From Maylandia zebra (lineage: Eukaryota; Chordata; Actinopteri; Cichliformes; Cichlidae): a stretch of DNA of 64,000 nucleotides. Positions 33,546 to 45,239 of the stretch are shown in pieces. The first letter of the stretch is position 1; each line of letters starts with the position of its first letter. The translations under genes and the position numbers were made by a program. The notes beneath the pieces are model-generated. The model saw only the letters and a program-made list of their open reading frames with translations, had not been told where the DNA came from and ran no database searches. The DNA lies in the NCBI RefSeq assembly GCF_041146795.1, contig NC_135177.1, positions 2,726,560 to 2,790,559 of the forward strand, written 5' to 3'.

Positions 33546-34234
33546 TGTTGTGATATTTTGATACCATGGTAGCATTTACAGGATATTGTTTTATAGTGAT
33601 ATTATACAGGAAAACTGTTACTCAATAAGGCCCATTTACTAGTTGTTTTTCTCTTTCTCTGTGACCCAAGAATTAATGTGTAAGAATCACAGGATGGTAC
33701 CTCAAGGTCGAAAACACCACAGAGATCACTTCCTTACTCCCATCCTCCCTTCTTTATCTCCTAGAAAAGAGCTTGTTAAAGGCCAGGTGGTTTGTTTCAG
33801 AATTCACTAATGAAAGAACTCTGTATTCTGTGTCTAGGAGTGTATTTCGCTGGGATAATCATAAATTGTAGCTGAACTGATAAACTATACAAAGGATACT
33901 TCTTTGCTCAGAGGGCAGGAAGACGCTTCCTTATTTGGTCTGTACCGGTCTGAACTGAGAACCTGCTGACACACAAACCTTTTTCCTCTATATAAACTGT
34001 TGTCTGATGAATAAACCTTTGAGTTGATTTTGGGAAAGCAACCTGAAGCAGTCTGTGTTTCCTTGTTCTCCCAAGCTACTCCCGGCGCTGTAACTAACCT
34101 GCTGAACGGCATACCTGAGTGTTACTTTGAATAATTTTGAATCTTATAGGGTAAAGACAAAACTCTGCTTATAGGTGCCCACGCCTCGGAGGAAACCCGA
34201 TCCACGGAGAAACCCGGGACCGAGATTTCTTTCA
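33546..34234 (+). repeat. 3' LTR
   Basis: It has the same length and ends as the 5' LTR. Differences noticed include CACAGGATGG versus CACAGGCTGG, TTCTGTGTC versus TTCTATGTC, TTTCGCTGG versus TTTTGCTGG and CAGAGGGC versus CAGAAGGC. Confidence 0.93.
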
Positions 34235-34239
34235 AACTC

Positions 34240-35990
34240 TATTAAATTTTCCAATATTAGAGACTACATTACCCACCATGCCTTTCACGTATGATTCAAA
34301 GGTGCTTAAAGACACCCTGTCACTCACACTTTGATGGTTCAGGTCTGACTCAGGTGACTCCTGCTCAGGTGATGTGGCTAAATGAAGTTGAGCCAGTCTT
34401 TCTTCCAGACAGCTCACTGTACCTGCAAACACAAATCACTAACCATCAGCAAACCCAACACTTTACTCTCAGCTACTACTTTATAACACTGTTTTTCTGC
34501 ATTCAAACTCACCAAATCGATCGATAATTCAGCACGGACCATCTGCAGCCTGTCTCATTTGCATTCAAAGTGAAAGACCTAGCTAATGCGTGATAGTGGT
34601 CCGATGCCTGGAAGGCAGGACTAATATTGCTTCTAAACAAATGAAACTATTAACACCAAATGTGATCCACTCTCTAACTTTAGAGAGAGGATCAGAGAGA
34701 GAATCACATTTCGCTTTTCAAAATAAATATTTTTTCAAAATAAAAGGGTGAAAATGCATTTATACAAATAAAAAGATTTGTACAAATCATTTATACGAAT
34801 AAAAAGAGCCGTTTGACGATAAAGTTCAAGTCCTCACTCGAAGAAAACTGAGGAAGGGTCTTGGAAATCTGGACCAGGGTGCCTAGGGTCCTAAGGCTGT
34901 AGGTTATATACTATTAATTAAAACTTTCCAATCACCAACTTCTCACTGTTTCTCGATGCTGACTGATTCCTACAGCAAACTGTACAACACCAAAATCAAG
35001 ATGTTTTTGATAGATGATGTACTCAGTGTTGAAGGGGGCTATGTGAATGGGAAGGTTACTGCCAAATGACCTGTACAAAGCTCATGCAGGGTCAACCTAA
35101 GAAATGACATGGGGCTGCCTCGCCTTGGAGTTGACTTTGGACTTCTGAAATCCAAGAAGTCCAACAAATCTTGATATTAATCTTCCAAATGCAAAATTGA
35201 ATATGAAACAACCCCAGATGAAGGGACATATCAGGCCCAAGGGTTAGTGCTCCAAAGGTGGAACTCAACATGCCCAAAGTAACAATGCACAGCAGCATCT
35301 GAGATCTTCAGGTTATAGTATTGATGATCCTTCATTGTATTTCCAAACACCCTCACGATCTCCGGAGAACCGCCTCTTCCTCGTCCCTGTCGTTGGTCCA
35401 GGCTTGTGAGGGCGGGGGGACAGCGCTCCACGCTGACATTGGCACATATGATGCGTCTTCAAGCCAGTTTTCAAACGTGGAGGAATCGTGGATGAATCTC
35501 GGGAGTCAGAAGATCGCCCAGAGTCAGGGTTCACACGAAGGATATCAGTGTGCTGGATTGAGGGCTTATGTATTGTGTTGGGCGTAATAAAGCGCCGTTA
35601 CTCAGACATCACATTCACACCGCCCTTTTCTTTGATGTTGAATAGTGACCACTGTGAAAAGTTCTAATGTACATAAAGTTTGTCTTTTTCTCAATCTAAT
35701 TGTTTTTTCATAAAAACATGATTATTGAACAATGAACAAAATGAGATTAAATATTTTATTTGAGCAAGCAGACAGGCACCAACAGAGCCGTGTGAATAAT
35801 CACCACATAACGCAAGATATGCAGCTTTAAAAAGGTTGCCTGTTGTCCTTTTTGCCACTTTTCCAGGTATCTTTATATCCACATCAAGTTTCATGTTTTT
35901 TTTTAATGTTTATCTTTAGTTTCCCCGGTTTGGGTTATTGTTTAGCTTCACCTTTGCCTTTGTTTTTTAATCTTTTATCATCCTCAATAA
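34240..35990. other. no confident gene; possible minus-strand exon near 34.27-34.43 kb
   Basis: On the minus strand an acceptor-like GATTTGTGTTTGCAG is followed by a frame reading CLEERLAQLHLATSPEQESP. This is exon-like, but it has no partner exon. The remainder shows nothing that I can support. Confidence 0.3.
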
Positions 35991-35996
35991 ATGGCT

Positions 35997-36484
35997 TACG
36001 GAGCACCGCAGGGGACATGGGAGAAAAAAAAATTAAGACGGACTTTTGCGAAATCTCGCAAAACTTTTGCGAGATCTCGCAAAAGTTTTAGCCGCCAGCT
36101 CGAAGCCGACCGGGAGGTCGAGGCACGATGTGCCAGGAAAGCGGTGTTCCTCCTGGCTGTAGTAGGTCTCGACCTCCCGTTAGCTTCGAGATGGTGGGTG
36201 TCAGATCTCCGAAAACGTCGGAGCACTTTTGCAAATATGCGATGTCTTGTAAACCGAGCAGATATCTGACGTTTACACAACTACATTCACGCCTCAAAAT
36301 ATCTTAAAAGTGTATTTTGTGACCCAGAAAGAGTAATATTACAACTAAGTAGCTGCCGCCATTGTTGGAATTCAACTTTTGCGAGATCTCGCAAAAGTTT
36401 TGCAAGATCCCGAGTTTGTTTTGCGAGATCTCGCAAAGGTCCGTCTTAATTTTTTTTCTCCCATGTCCCCTGCGGGGCTCCGTA
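35997..36484. mobile_element. inverted-repeat element rich in TGCGAGATCTCGCA palindromes
   Basis: The ends are TACGGAGCACCGCAGGGGAC and the reverse complement of TACGGAGCCCCGCAGGGGAC, with ATGGCT on both sides (35991-35996, 36485-36490). The terminal repeats extend about 50 bp (to AATTAAGACGGAC). Inside them the palindrome TTTTGCGAGATCTCGCAAAA or near copies occurs several times. A second inverted repeat (36099-36122 against 36168-36190) sits in the centre. There is no coding content. The superfamily is not clear to me; a 6-bp duplication is unusual. Confidence 0.72.
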
Positions 36485-36595
36485 ATGGCTCGCTTTCTGT
36501 TAACATTTACGTTTTTTTTCCATGTTCCTTGGTGTCTGCATTTTGGGTCCACTCCTCAAAATCATACAGTGTGCTGCTGCTACTGTGACAGATCA

Positions 36596-38095
36596 CACAG
36601 CAAATTCAAAAGTGTTAAATGTTTTGGTGTTAATAGTCTCCTTGCAAAAGTAGAGTTAATTTTACTCTAAGCAGAGTCACATTCTTTTAATGTAACTCTG
36701 AGGTGTAAAATGATAGTAGTTAAAATCGAGTGTTAAAAATGAGTGTTTCTCTGTCAAATCTGGAGGCGTTACAATGGAAACATTAACTCTTGACTTCTTA
36801 ACTCTGAACTCCTACAGGGGCTATGACACCAATAGAGTAAATTCACAGACTCCGCCCCCAGCACGGCTCCAATCGAAGCTGAAGTGAAGCCGTTTCAGAA
36901 CATTTTGCTCTACATATTTGAGTTGTTTGCCATGCTTGGTAAGTCATTTTTTCAAAGATTGTTTCAATTATTATTATGAGCTTTTACTTCTGTGGCTCTT
37001 TGGAGTTGAGACAAAGCTGTGTGGAAGGCATTAGCCATGTTGCTCGCTGATAGCATAATATTCTGTTTTAGCTAGCTGAAAGGTATTGTTTGCGGGCAAA
37101 TACCACAGCCTTGAAAAAAGCTTGCATGTGAATTTTCAGTCAAACTTTTGGTCAAATACACCTAAAACAATGTCTAGAATGTGAAATGTTGGTATAATGG
37201 TGCTACTTGAAGCCTGAAAACGATCGCCCATAAAAAAAACGTGCAAACAGCAGTAGCAGGCGTCCTGACTGGATTCTACGTTAGCATAGATCCCTCCAGA
37301 GTTTTGTGCCACACGGTTTAGGTAAACATTAAAAAGGTTGAGGTTTTACATTTAGTTCAGTATTACCTGTTGCCTGTGTCCTTGTCTTTTGGGAAAATAC
37401 TTTACACAAGTAATGGCTCAAAGAGGATTCCTTTTTTTTTTTTTACTGTGCTGCAATTGTTTACTGGATTATTTGTGCCATTAATTAGTGTCAACTAATT
37501 TTTATTCAATCTCCACACAGGATATGCTTGTGAAGATGGAATATGGGGGAGAGCAGAAGTGCGTTGAAGTTCCACAAAGGGATGAATGAAGGACATGCAT
37601 ATTGTATTGAAGAAATAAGTGATGAGATGCTGTTATTTGCATTTACCATGTCAGACCTTTTGATAAACAAAATTCTAATGAAAGTGAGAACATGTATACT
37701 GTTACATCTTTCAGAAAATGTTTTGAAATTGTGGTGCACAGTTCAGAATAAATGTTTTTCAAAAACCATTGCATCTTTTTAGTAAATGTTTATTTCCAAA
37801 AGAAATTTCTAGAAGTTCAGAACAGTAAAATTCCCGCTTTTTAGAATGAATTAGAAGATAACTCTTACGTAGTTAAACTAAAATACTCTTTGAGAGTTAA
37901 TATATAAACTCTTAGCACCAAGTGTTAAATTATCAACTCCAGACAGATTTAGTGTTTAACACTAAATCAGAGTTAACGTACCAACTCTCCAAAAAGAGTT
38001 AAATTAACACTCTCTGGTGTGGACCCATATAGACACTTTAATAGTGTTGAAATCAAATCCGACAGTGTTAATTTGGACATGCTGGATTTGCTGTG
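36596..38095. mobile_element. possible CACTA/EnSpm-like non-autonomous element
   Basis: The ends CACAGCAAAT and ATTTGCTGTG are inverted. Both subterminal regions are filled with GTTAA/TTAAC words (AGAGTTAA, GTGTTAAAT, TTAACACT), the layout of CACTA elements. The flanking duplication is not clear. Inside, a donor-like ATGCTTG/GTAAGT (about 36934) and an acceptor CTCCACACAG (about 37520) suggest a small two-exon transcript whose second exon could read MLVKMEYGGEQKCVEVP. Confidence 0.45.
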
Positions 38096-38439
38096 CAGGG
38101 AGGGGCAGGCATCTGCCGGCACCAGTTTGGGTGAGAGAAGGAAGACAGAACAAAAGACATGCTGTGAGAGCCAGAGATGAATAAATAGTATGATGAAGTG
38201 TACCCAGAGGTTGCCCTTTGTTCAAAATTAAAGTCTACAAATCAATGACATCACACTGGCCCATGTTTATATACAGTCTATGATTACATGTCATTGGGAT
38301 CTTAGAGCTGCCGTATGCAAAGCTGCAGCTTTAGAATTTAGGTTCTAATCCTTTTTTTCTTCCTTTGCTTTTCTCAGCCATATGTTTTTTTTCTCCCTTC
38401 ATTTCCTCTTATTGTCCCTTTACATACTCTTTGCCTCGC

Positions 38440-38922
38440 TCCAGTCTATTGCCAGAATAGCACACCGAGCTTCAAGGAGAGTGAAATGAACGCCATCGCC
38501 ATCACCTCTCTCTTTCTAGTCCCCGTCAGGACTCTTGCTGCAACATTTTGGATTAACTGAAGTCTTTTCAAGGTGTTTTTAGGACATCCTGATAATAATG
38601 AATTACAGTAGTCCAGTCTAGAAGTAACATATGCATGAACTAGTTCTTCAGCATCACTCTGAGACAGGATAAAGCAGTGCTACATACTTGTTTAATATGT
38701 GCATTAAAGCACATTTCCTGGTCAAAAATGACTCAGTTTCCTCACAGTGTTACTGGAGGCCGAGGTAATGCCTATATGATTGGCCTATAATTAGCTAAGA
38801 CTGCTGGGTCTAGAGATGCTTTTTGAGTAAAGGTTTACCTACTGCCAGCTTGAAGGCCTGTGGTACACAGCTGATTATTAGATATAGGTTGATTATATTT
38901 AAGAGTGAAGCATTAATTAATG
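38440..38922 (-). mobile_element. L2-type LINE fragment, downstream half (split by the RTE insertion)
   Basis: The minus strand reads EALINASLLNIINLYLI, then CVPQAFKLAVGKPLLKKH, the start of the reverse transcriptase domain of L2 ORF2. It continues leftward as decayed sequence. It resumes the frame that stops at 41741 on the other side of the RTE element. Confidence 0.7.
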
Positions 38923-41740
38923 CCTCTCCGTGAATCGCTACCTTATCGTGGTGGAGGGGTTTGTGTGTCCCAGGGATCCCAGGGGCTATGTTGTCTGGGG
39001 ACCTTTGCCCCCTGGTAGGGTCTCCCATGGCAAATTGGTCTTGGGTGAGGGACCAGACAAAGAGTGACTCAGAAGACCCTTATGAGAAAAACATCGAGGG
39101 AACAGTTTACCCTGCCCGGGATAGGGTTACCGGGGCCCCGCCCTGGAACCAGGCCTGGGGAGGGTGCCCGAGGGCGAGCGTCTGGTGGCCGGGCCTTAGT
39201 CCATGGGGCCTGGCCGGGCACAGCCCGAAAAGAGGACATGGGTCCATCCTCCCGCAGGCCCACCACCCGCAGGAGGCGCCATAGGGGTTGGGTGCATTGT
39301 GTGCCGAGCGGCGGCCAGGAGCAGAGGCCCTGGTGGACTGATCCCCGGCTGCCAAGGCTGGCAATTGGGACATGGAATGTCACCTCTCTGGTGGGGAAGG
39401 AGCCTGAGTTAGTGCGTGAGGTTGAGAGGTACCGGCTAGATATAGTCGGGCTCACCTCTACACATGGCTTGGGCTCTGGAACCAGTCTCCTGGAGAGGGG
39501 CTGGACTCTGTCTCAGGCTGGAGTTGCCCCTGCTGAGAGGCGGCGGGCTGGGGTGGGTATTCTAATATCCCCTCGGCTTGCTGCCGGTACGTTGGGGTTC
39601 TTCCCGGTGGATGAGAGGATTTGCTCCCTGCGCCTTAGGGTCGGGGAACGGGTCCTGACTGTCATCTGCACTTATGCACCGAGTGGCAGTTCAAAGTACC
39701 CAGCCTTCTTAGAGTCCCTGGGTGGGGTGCTGGAAGGTGCTTCACCTGGAGACTCTGTTGTCCTGCTGGGAGACTTCAATGCTCACGTGGGTAACGACAG
39801 CGAGACCTGGAGGGGCGTGATTGGGAGGAACGGACTCCCTGATCTGAACCCGAGCGGTGTTTTGTTATTGGACTTCTGTGTAACTCACAGTTTGGCCATA
39901 ACGAACACCTTGTTCGAACATAAGAGTGTCCATAAGTGCACGTGGCACCAGGACGCTCTAGGCCGCAGGTCGATGATCGATTTTGTAATCGTATCACCAG
40001 ACCTGCGACCATATGTTCTGGACACTCGGGTAAAGAGAGGGGCTGAACTGTCAACTGATCACCACCTGGTGGTGAGTTGGATCAGGTGGCGGGGGAGGAC
40101 GCTGGACAGACCCGGTGCACCTAAACGTGTTGCGAGGGTGTGCTGGGAACGTCTAGCAGAGGCCCCAGTCCGCGAGATCTTTAACGCACACCTCCGGCAG
40201 AGCTTTAAAAGCATTCCGAGGGAGACTGGGGACATTGAGTCCGAATGGACCATGTTCAGCATCTCCATTGCCGAAGCTGCTGCATTGAGCTGCGGCCGCA
40301 AGGTGGTTGGTGCCTGCCGTGGTGGTAATCCCCGAACCAAATGGTGGACGCCAGAGGTGAAGGGAGCCACCAGGCTGAAGAGGGAGTCCTATCGGGCTTG
40401 GTTAGCCTGTGGGACTCCGGAGGCAGCCAACAGGTATCGACAGGCCAAGCGGAATGCGGCTCGGGCAGTGGCTGAAGCAAAAACTCGGGTGTGGGAGGAG
40501 TTCGGAGAGGCCATGGAAAAAGACTTTCGGACTGCCTCGAAGAGATTCTGGCAAACCGTCAGGCGTCTCAGGAGGGGAAAGCGGTGCTCTACCTGCACTG
40601 TGTATAGTGCTGGTGGAGCGCTGCTGACGTCGACTGAGAAAATTGTCAGGCGGTGGAAGGAATACTTCGAGGACCTCCTTAATCCCACTGACACGTCTTT
40701 CGAGGAGGAAGCAGAGTCTGGGGATGAGAGGAATGACCCGCCAATTTCCGGGGGCGAGGTCACTGAGGCAGTTAAACAACTCCTTGGTGGCAGAGCCCCT
40801 GGTGTTGATGAGGTCCGCCCCGAGTTCCTGAAGGCTCTGGACGTTGTAGGGCTGTCCTGGTTGACACGCCTCTGCAATGTTGCGTGGAGATCAGGGGCAG
40901 TACCTGTGGACTGGCAGACCGGGGTGGTGGTCCCCATCTTTAAGAAAGGGGACCGGAGGGTGTGTTCCAACTACAGGGGGATCACACTCCTCAGCCTCCC
41001 TGGGAAAGTCTATGCCAGGGTGCTGGAAAGGAGAGTTCGTCCGCTAGTCAAACCTCGGATACAGGAGGAACAATGCGGTTTCCGTCCTGGTCGCGGAACA
41101 CTGGACCAGCTCTTCATCCTCTCCAGGATACTTGAGGGTGCATGGGAGTTTGCCCAACCAGTCTACATGTGTTTTGTGGACTTGGAGAAGGCATTCGACC
41201 GTGTCCCTCGGGGTGTCCTGTGGAAGGTGTTGCGGGAGTATGGGGTGTCTGGCCCATTGCTACGGGCCATTCGATCCCTATACAACCGTTGCAAGAGCTT
41301 GGTTCGCATTGCCAGCAATAAGTCAGACTCGTTCCCAGTGGGTGATGGGCTCCGCTAGGACTGCCCTTTGTCACCGATTCTGTTCATAATTTTTATGGAC
41401 AGGATTTCTAGGCGCAGCCAAGTGGTGGAGGGCTTTCACTTCGGTGGCCTCAGAATCTCATCTCTGCTTTTCGCGGATGATGTGGTTCTGTTGGCTTCAT
41501 CGGGTGAAGGCCTCCAGCTCGCACTGGAACGGTTCGCAGCCGAGTGTGAAGCAGCGGGAATGAGGATCAGCACCTCCAAATCTGAGGCCATGGTTCTCAG
41601 CCGGAAAAGGGTGGAGTGCCCACTCCGGGTCGGGGATGAGTTCCTGCCCCAAGTGGAGGAGTTCAAGTATCTCAGGGTCTTGTTCGCGAGTGATGGCCGC
41701 GACCCGGCCCCGGATAAAGCGGATGAAGATGGATGGATGG
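38923..41740 (+). mobile_element. RTE-type non-LTR retrotransposon, longer copy (copy 2)
   Basis: It starts CCTCTCCGTGAATCGCTACC and ends (ATGG)n. It is inserted in an L2 LINE with a duplicated target close to CATTAATTAATG (38911-38922) / CATTAATAATGG (41741-41752). Compared with copy 1 it has the endonuclease half, but about 560 bp of the 3' coding region is missing: GAGTGATGG at about 41695 joins directly to CCGCGACCC. Confidence 0.85.
39064..41697 (+). pseudogene. RTE-type ORF: endonuclease plus reverse transcriptase, stop at 41356 and 3' deletion
   Basis: The N-terminal part is an apurinic-type endonuclease: IGTWNVTSL (about residue 100), [32 protein letters not shown]. The linker and reverse transcriptase match copy 1 almost residue for residue. 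A TAG at 41356-41358 replaces the CAA codon of the RQGCPLSP motif. The frame resumes and includes FADDVVLLAS, then is cut off by the deletion near 41695. The first ATG may not be the true start; no ORF1 is seen. Confidence 0.86.
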
Positions 41741-42370
41741 CATTAATAATGGCAGGACTTCTTTGAGCAGTCTTGTAGGAATGGGGTCTAAAAGACACGA
41801 TGATGATACGATGAAAGTAATTAGTGAAGTTAACTCAGAAAGATCAATTGGAGAAAAAGACTCTAAATGAATGTCAATGATACTGAAAGTAGCTGTAGAT
41901 AATGTTACATCTGTGGGATGATTATGGGTCATTTTTTCTCTAATCGTTAAAATTTTATTTGTGAAGAAGTTCATGAAGTCATCACTAGTTAACATTAAAG
42001 GGATGGTTGGCTCAACAGTGCTCTGACACTTTGTTTGTCTGGCTACAGTGCTGAAGAGAAACTTAGGGTTGTTCTTATGTTCTTCAATCAGTGATGAATA
42101 TTAAGATGTTCTAGCTTTACGGGGGTCTTTTTAAAATTTTAATCTGAATTTCCAGCTGAGATGGACAAGGCTCACCATCAGGCTTTCAAATAAATTAAAA
42201 CTCTGTATTGATCTTTGTTTAATTAATAATGTGCTTCAAAGGCTCTGATAGTTAGTATGACTCAGGGGTGTTAATTCATTTAAACTTACATAATTATCCT
42301 GCTGTAACCAGGTTTCGGTAAGGCAGAGTAAATCGATTTGTTGATCAATTATTAAGTCAAGGTGCTGTTG
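41741..42370 (-). mobile_element. L2-type LINE fragment, upstream half
   Basis: The minus strand reads LTSDDFMNFFTNKI, then FSIIDIHLESFSPIDLSEL, then SCLLDPIPTRLLKEVLPLL. This is the segment between endonuclease and reverse transcriptase in L2 ORF2. The next residues lie at 38922 and leftward, so the two halves were one element before the RTE insertion. Confidence 0.75.
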
Positions 42371-42384
42371 AGGACACTGTATTG

Positions 42385-42389
42385 TTCGT

Positions 42390-42449
<60 letters not shown>

Positions 42450-42451
42450 TT
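42385..42451. repeat. (TTCT)n microsatellite
   Basis: There are about 16 uninterrupted CTTT units next to the left edge of the hAT element. Confidence 0.95.
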
Positions 42452-42468
42452 ATTTTTTTACATTTAAG

Positions 42469-44287
42469 CAGTGTTGGGTAAGTTACTTTAAATTAGTAAC
42501 TTAGTTACATTACTAGTTACTTCCATCAAAAGTAACTCAGTTACTTCAAGTTACTCGTTACTTTCAAAGTAACTAGTTACTAGGGAAAGTAACTTTTACT
42601 CAGACTTCTCTTGTTAATGTGTTGCTAACTGGATACCCAGCAAGAGTGCCAGTCTTCTAGCTTGCTTACTTGCCACAAGTACACTGTGCCACCTACCAAC
42701 AGAAAGGGAAAGATAATGTGCACATTTCCACGAGAGAAATCCCACGCCTGGACCGTCATTGACTGCTGCCATGATTCTAGCCTACGTCACAGAGTCATGT
42801 GCGCCTTTTACATCCAACACAAAAACTGCAGTCGTGGTGCTTTCGATTGTACTCAGAACTCAGAAATTCTGCCTTCTGAATAGGAAGATGTAGGTAACAG
42901 CAGACTGCAGATGAGCTGCATACAGGGCTGGACTGGGACAAAAAATCAGCCCGGGCATTTTGACTAGAGACCGACCCACCATTATAGCAAAAATCATAAA
43001 GCCTTTGAATGAAAACAAACACTGTTGTGACAGTGATGTACACTGTCTTGATGGTATATATGCATCAATCTATCAATCGTTTGTTGTAAGACTCAGATAA
43101 TTATTTATTAAAAGCTAGACATTTTAAATGAGAATAAGAAAGTATTTCTTTGTGCCCCCCTCTCCCTGTTAATGCCCTACCTGGCCCCCTGGCAACACTT
43201 TGCTAGACCCGCCCCTGCACAGTTACCAGCTGTCAGCTACCTAAAAAAGGATCCTGGTGTTATTTGTCTCTCAGAAACAGTTCATAACTTCAACTCATTC
43301 ATGTGACCTAAAAGGTAAACCTGTTTCTCCATCACCTGTTCAGCTCTGATGATCCAGTAAGGACATCTCCTGGTTTCATCTTCATGTTTCCAAACCGACA
43401 TCATGACCAGCAGCTTTGCAGCTGTGGCTCCAGCAAACATCAGCTGATACTAGAAATTAATATTAAATAAATTCTGACAACAGCTGATCAAGCTTAAACG
43501 TGCTGCTGTTGTTTAGGGCTACATCCGCTGGTTTCCTCTTTCTGGCGCAAAGTGGACGATAAATAAACAAGAGAGAAAAGCCGATCAGCTGATCATTGAT
43601 AAGTTTCATGATTGAAGTAGAAACAGGAGAGAGAGGGTGAGAGGATGAGAGAAGAAGAGGCAGCTGTGCAGTGTAACGACAGAATAACTCCAGCTTTGTG
43701 CCTTTTTCATTGTAGCTGAAGTCCGGGACAAACTGTTCCTTTTCACCTCAATAAGAAACGCGTAATATTTTCTCTGAATACGAGACGATTCCGTTTTTTA
43801 CGGGACGGTTGGCAACTCTAATAATTAACTGTATGAACAAAATAAAGTTCCACATCAGTAACATAGCACCACCCAGCTGTATAGAAACTCCATCATGCTA
43901 GCTAGTACGCAGTACGAAAAAGTCAGCACAACGAAAATAAACTCCACCTAAACTTGGTTTATATCTGACCCAGATGGACTGCAGGTCATAACTTCTTACC
44001 TGAAGTTCAGTTCACACTTGGACCGGCGGCCGCTTCGGGTCTCTCCTCCTCCTGCATCCCCTTTCCCTCCTCCACCTGCTGGCCTCGACCACTTGCTAAT
44101 GTTACTGAATCTGTGGGAGCTCCGCGATAGCCACCACACGAAGTAACGAGTAACGACCCTATCTAAATCCCAGTAACGACTAACGCGTTCCTGGTTTTGG
44201 CATAATAACTAGTTACCGTGCTCGTTACCACAATAATAACGTAGTTACTGTAACACGTTACTTAATAACGCGTTAGTCCCAACACTG
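42469..44287. mobile_element. hAT-type non-autonomous element (CAGTGTTGGG ends), mosaic
   Basis: The ends are CAGTGTTGGGTAAGTTACTT and the reverse complement of CAGTGTTGGGACTAACGCG. An 8-bp duplication is 7/8 identical (CATTTAAG at 42461-42468, CATTTAAC at 44288-44295). Subterminal GTAACT/AGTTAC repeats are dense at both ends. The interior contains further repeat pieces: a CAGGGCTGGACTGGGAC block near 42925, a region related to 15036-15365, and a GGGACGGTTGGCAACTC block near 43803. Confidence 0.82.
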
Positions 44288-44489
44288 CATTTAACAGTGG
44301 CCTCCCATGGACGAACGTGATAGAGCCTGCCTGAAACTAGGAGAAAAATTGAAACGGGAGCGGCATTCAGGGAGGGAAACGTGGGTGTACGGGGCCTGTG
44401 AAATGCGACCCAGGGGTACTCTGGGACCCCCGGGGTCCGGAGCTGCCCCGAAGGGGAGCACAAGGGTTAAGTCATGTTTTTGCTGGTTT

Positions 44490-45230
44490 TTAGTTTGTTT
44501 TTTTTGTGTTTGGGAGCTGACACAGTCTCAGTGGAGATGGGGTGTTATGGGGATAACAGGAGGAGAGAAGCTGCAGAGGTGTGTGAGACTGCAACTGATT
44601 GGGGAGGGGACCAGAGAAAACTACAGAGTCTGACATTGTTTTGGCAAAGTTACACACTGATTCAATATTGATTTTAGTGACATCTGATTGATGTAACCGG
44701 GTGTCATTATTGCTGATGTGAATTATACTTTTACTGAATTCAGGTTTACCCTCAGTGTCGCCTGCTCTGGCCCCTGGAAGACAATTGACTATGGTTGCTG
44801 CTGTCTTCACGTGTCTCAGAACGGAATCAGCAATTACCAGAGTTTGATCCCTGGCGGGTGTGTCGCCGAGTGGAGGAAACAGTTAGACACATGAACACGT
44901 TGGTGGTGTTCCAGGACTTCTGTTTAAGACTATGCTCCCTCCCTCACCGTCACCCAGCCATCATGTTTTCCCGTCTGCTCAGGATAACCTGCTGGGGGAC
45001 AGTTAGCAGGGCCTACGCCACCTTCCACTGCTCCTGCTACAGGGGCCTGACCAGCTACAGGGTTTTCAAGGGTGGGATTTCGAGTGTCCAATTCAGCGAT
45101 CCAGGCCTCCAGAGCTGCATAAAGGCTACATTTATTACAAGTATCATTACTGCTCATTTAAAAAAACAGAAAGCATAACTCTTCTCCAGAGTCGGAGCAG
45201 TCTTCCACAATAATTGGGTTTGACATATCA
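44490..45230 (-). pseudogene. L2-type LINE ORF1 fragment with esterase-like region
   Basis: Minus-strand frames read LEAWIAELDTRNPTLENPV (ORF1 coiled-coil end, about 45100) and [14 protein letters not shown], then [20 protein letters not shown] (about 44750-44650). The second part resembles the SGNH/esterase-like domain found in ORF1 of some L2/CR1 LINEs. Frames are broken between the two. Confidence 0.6.
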
Positions 45231-45239
45231 GGTTAAATA

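Larger units (their letters stand above)
27435..34239 (+). mobile_element. endogenous retrovirus (provirus) with 5-bp target duplication
   Basis: Two 689-bp LTRs (27440-28128, 33546-34234) bound a 5.4-kb interior and are flanked by AACTC on both sides (27435-27439, 34235-34239). By eye the LTRs differ at about four positions, so the insertion is young. The order is LTR, tRNA-Leu-type primer site, gag remnant, pol remnant, env, polypurine tract, LTR. Gag and pol are broken by deletions and frameshifts; env is one open frame. This is retrovirus-like (env-bearing, zinc-knuckle Gag) rather than Gypsy; I do not assign a genus. Confidence 0.93.

Noticed and set aside
42385..42451. CRISPR-like regular repeat
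   Set aside because: It is a plain CTTT microsatellite with no spacers; no CRISPR array is expected in animal DNA.
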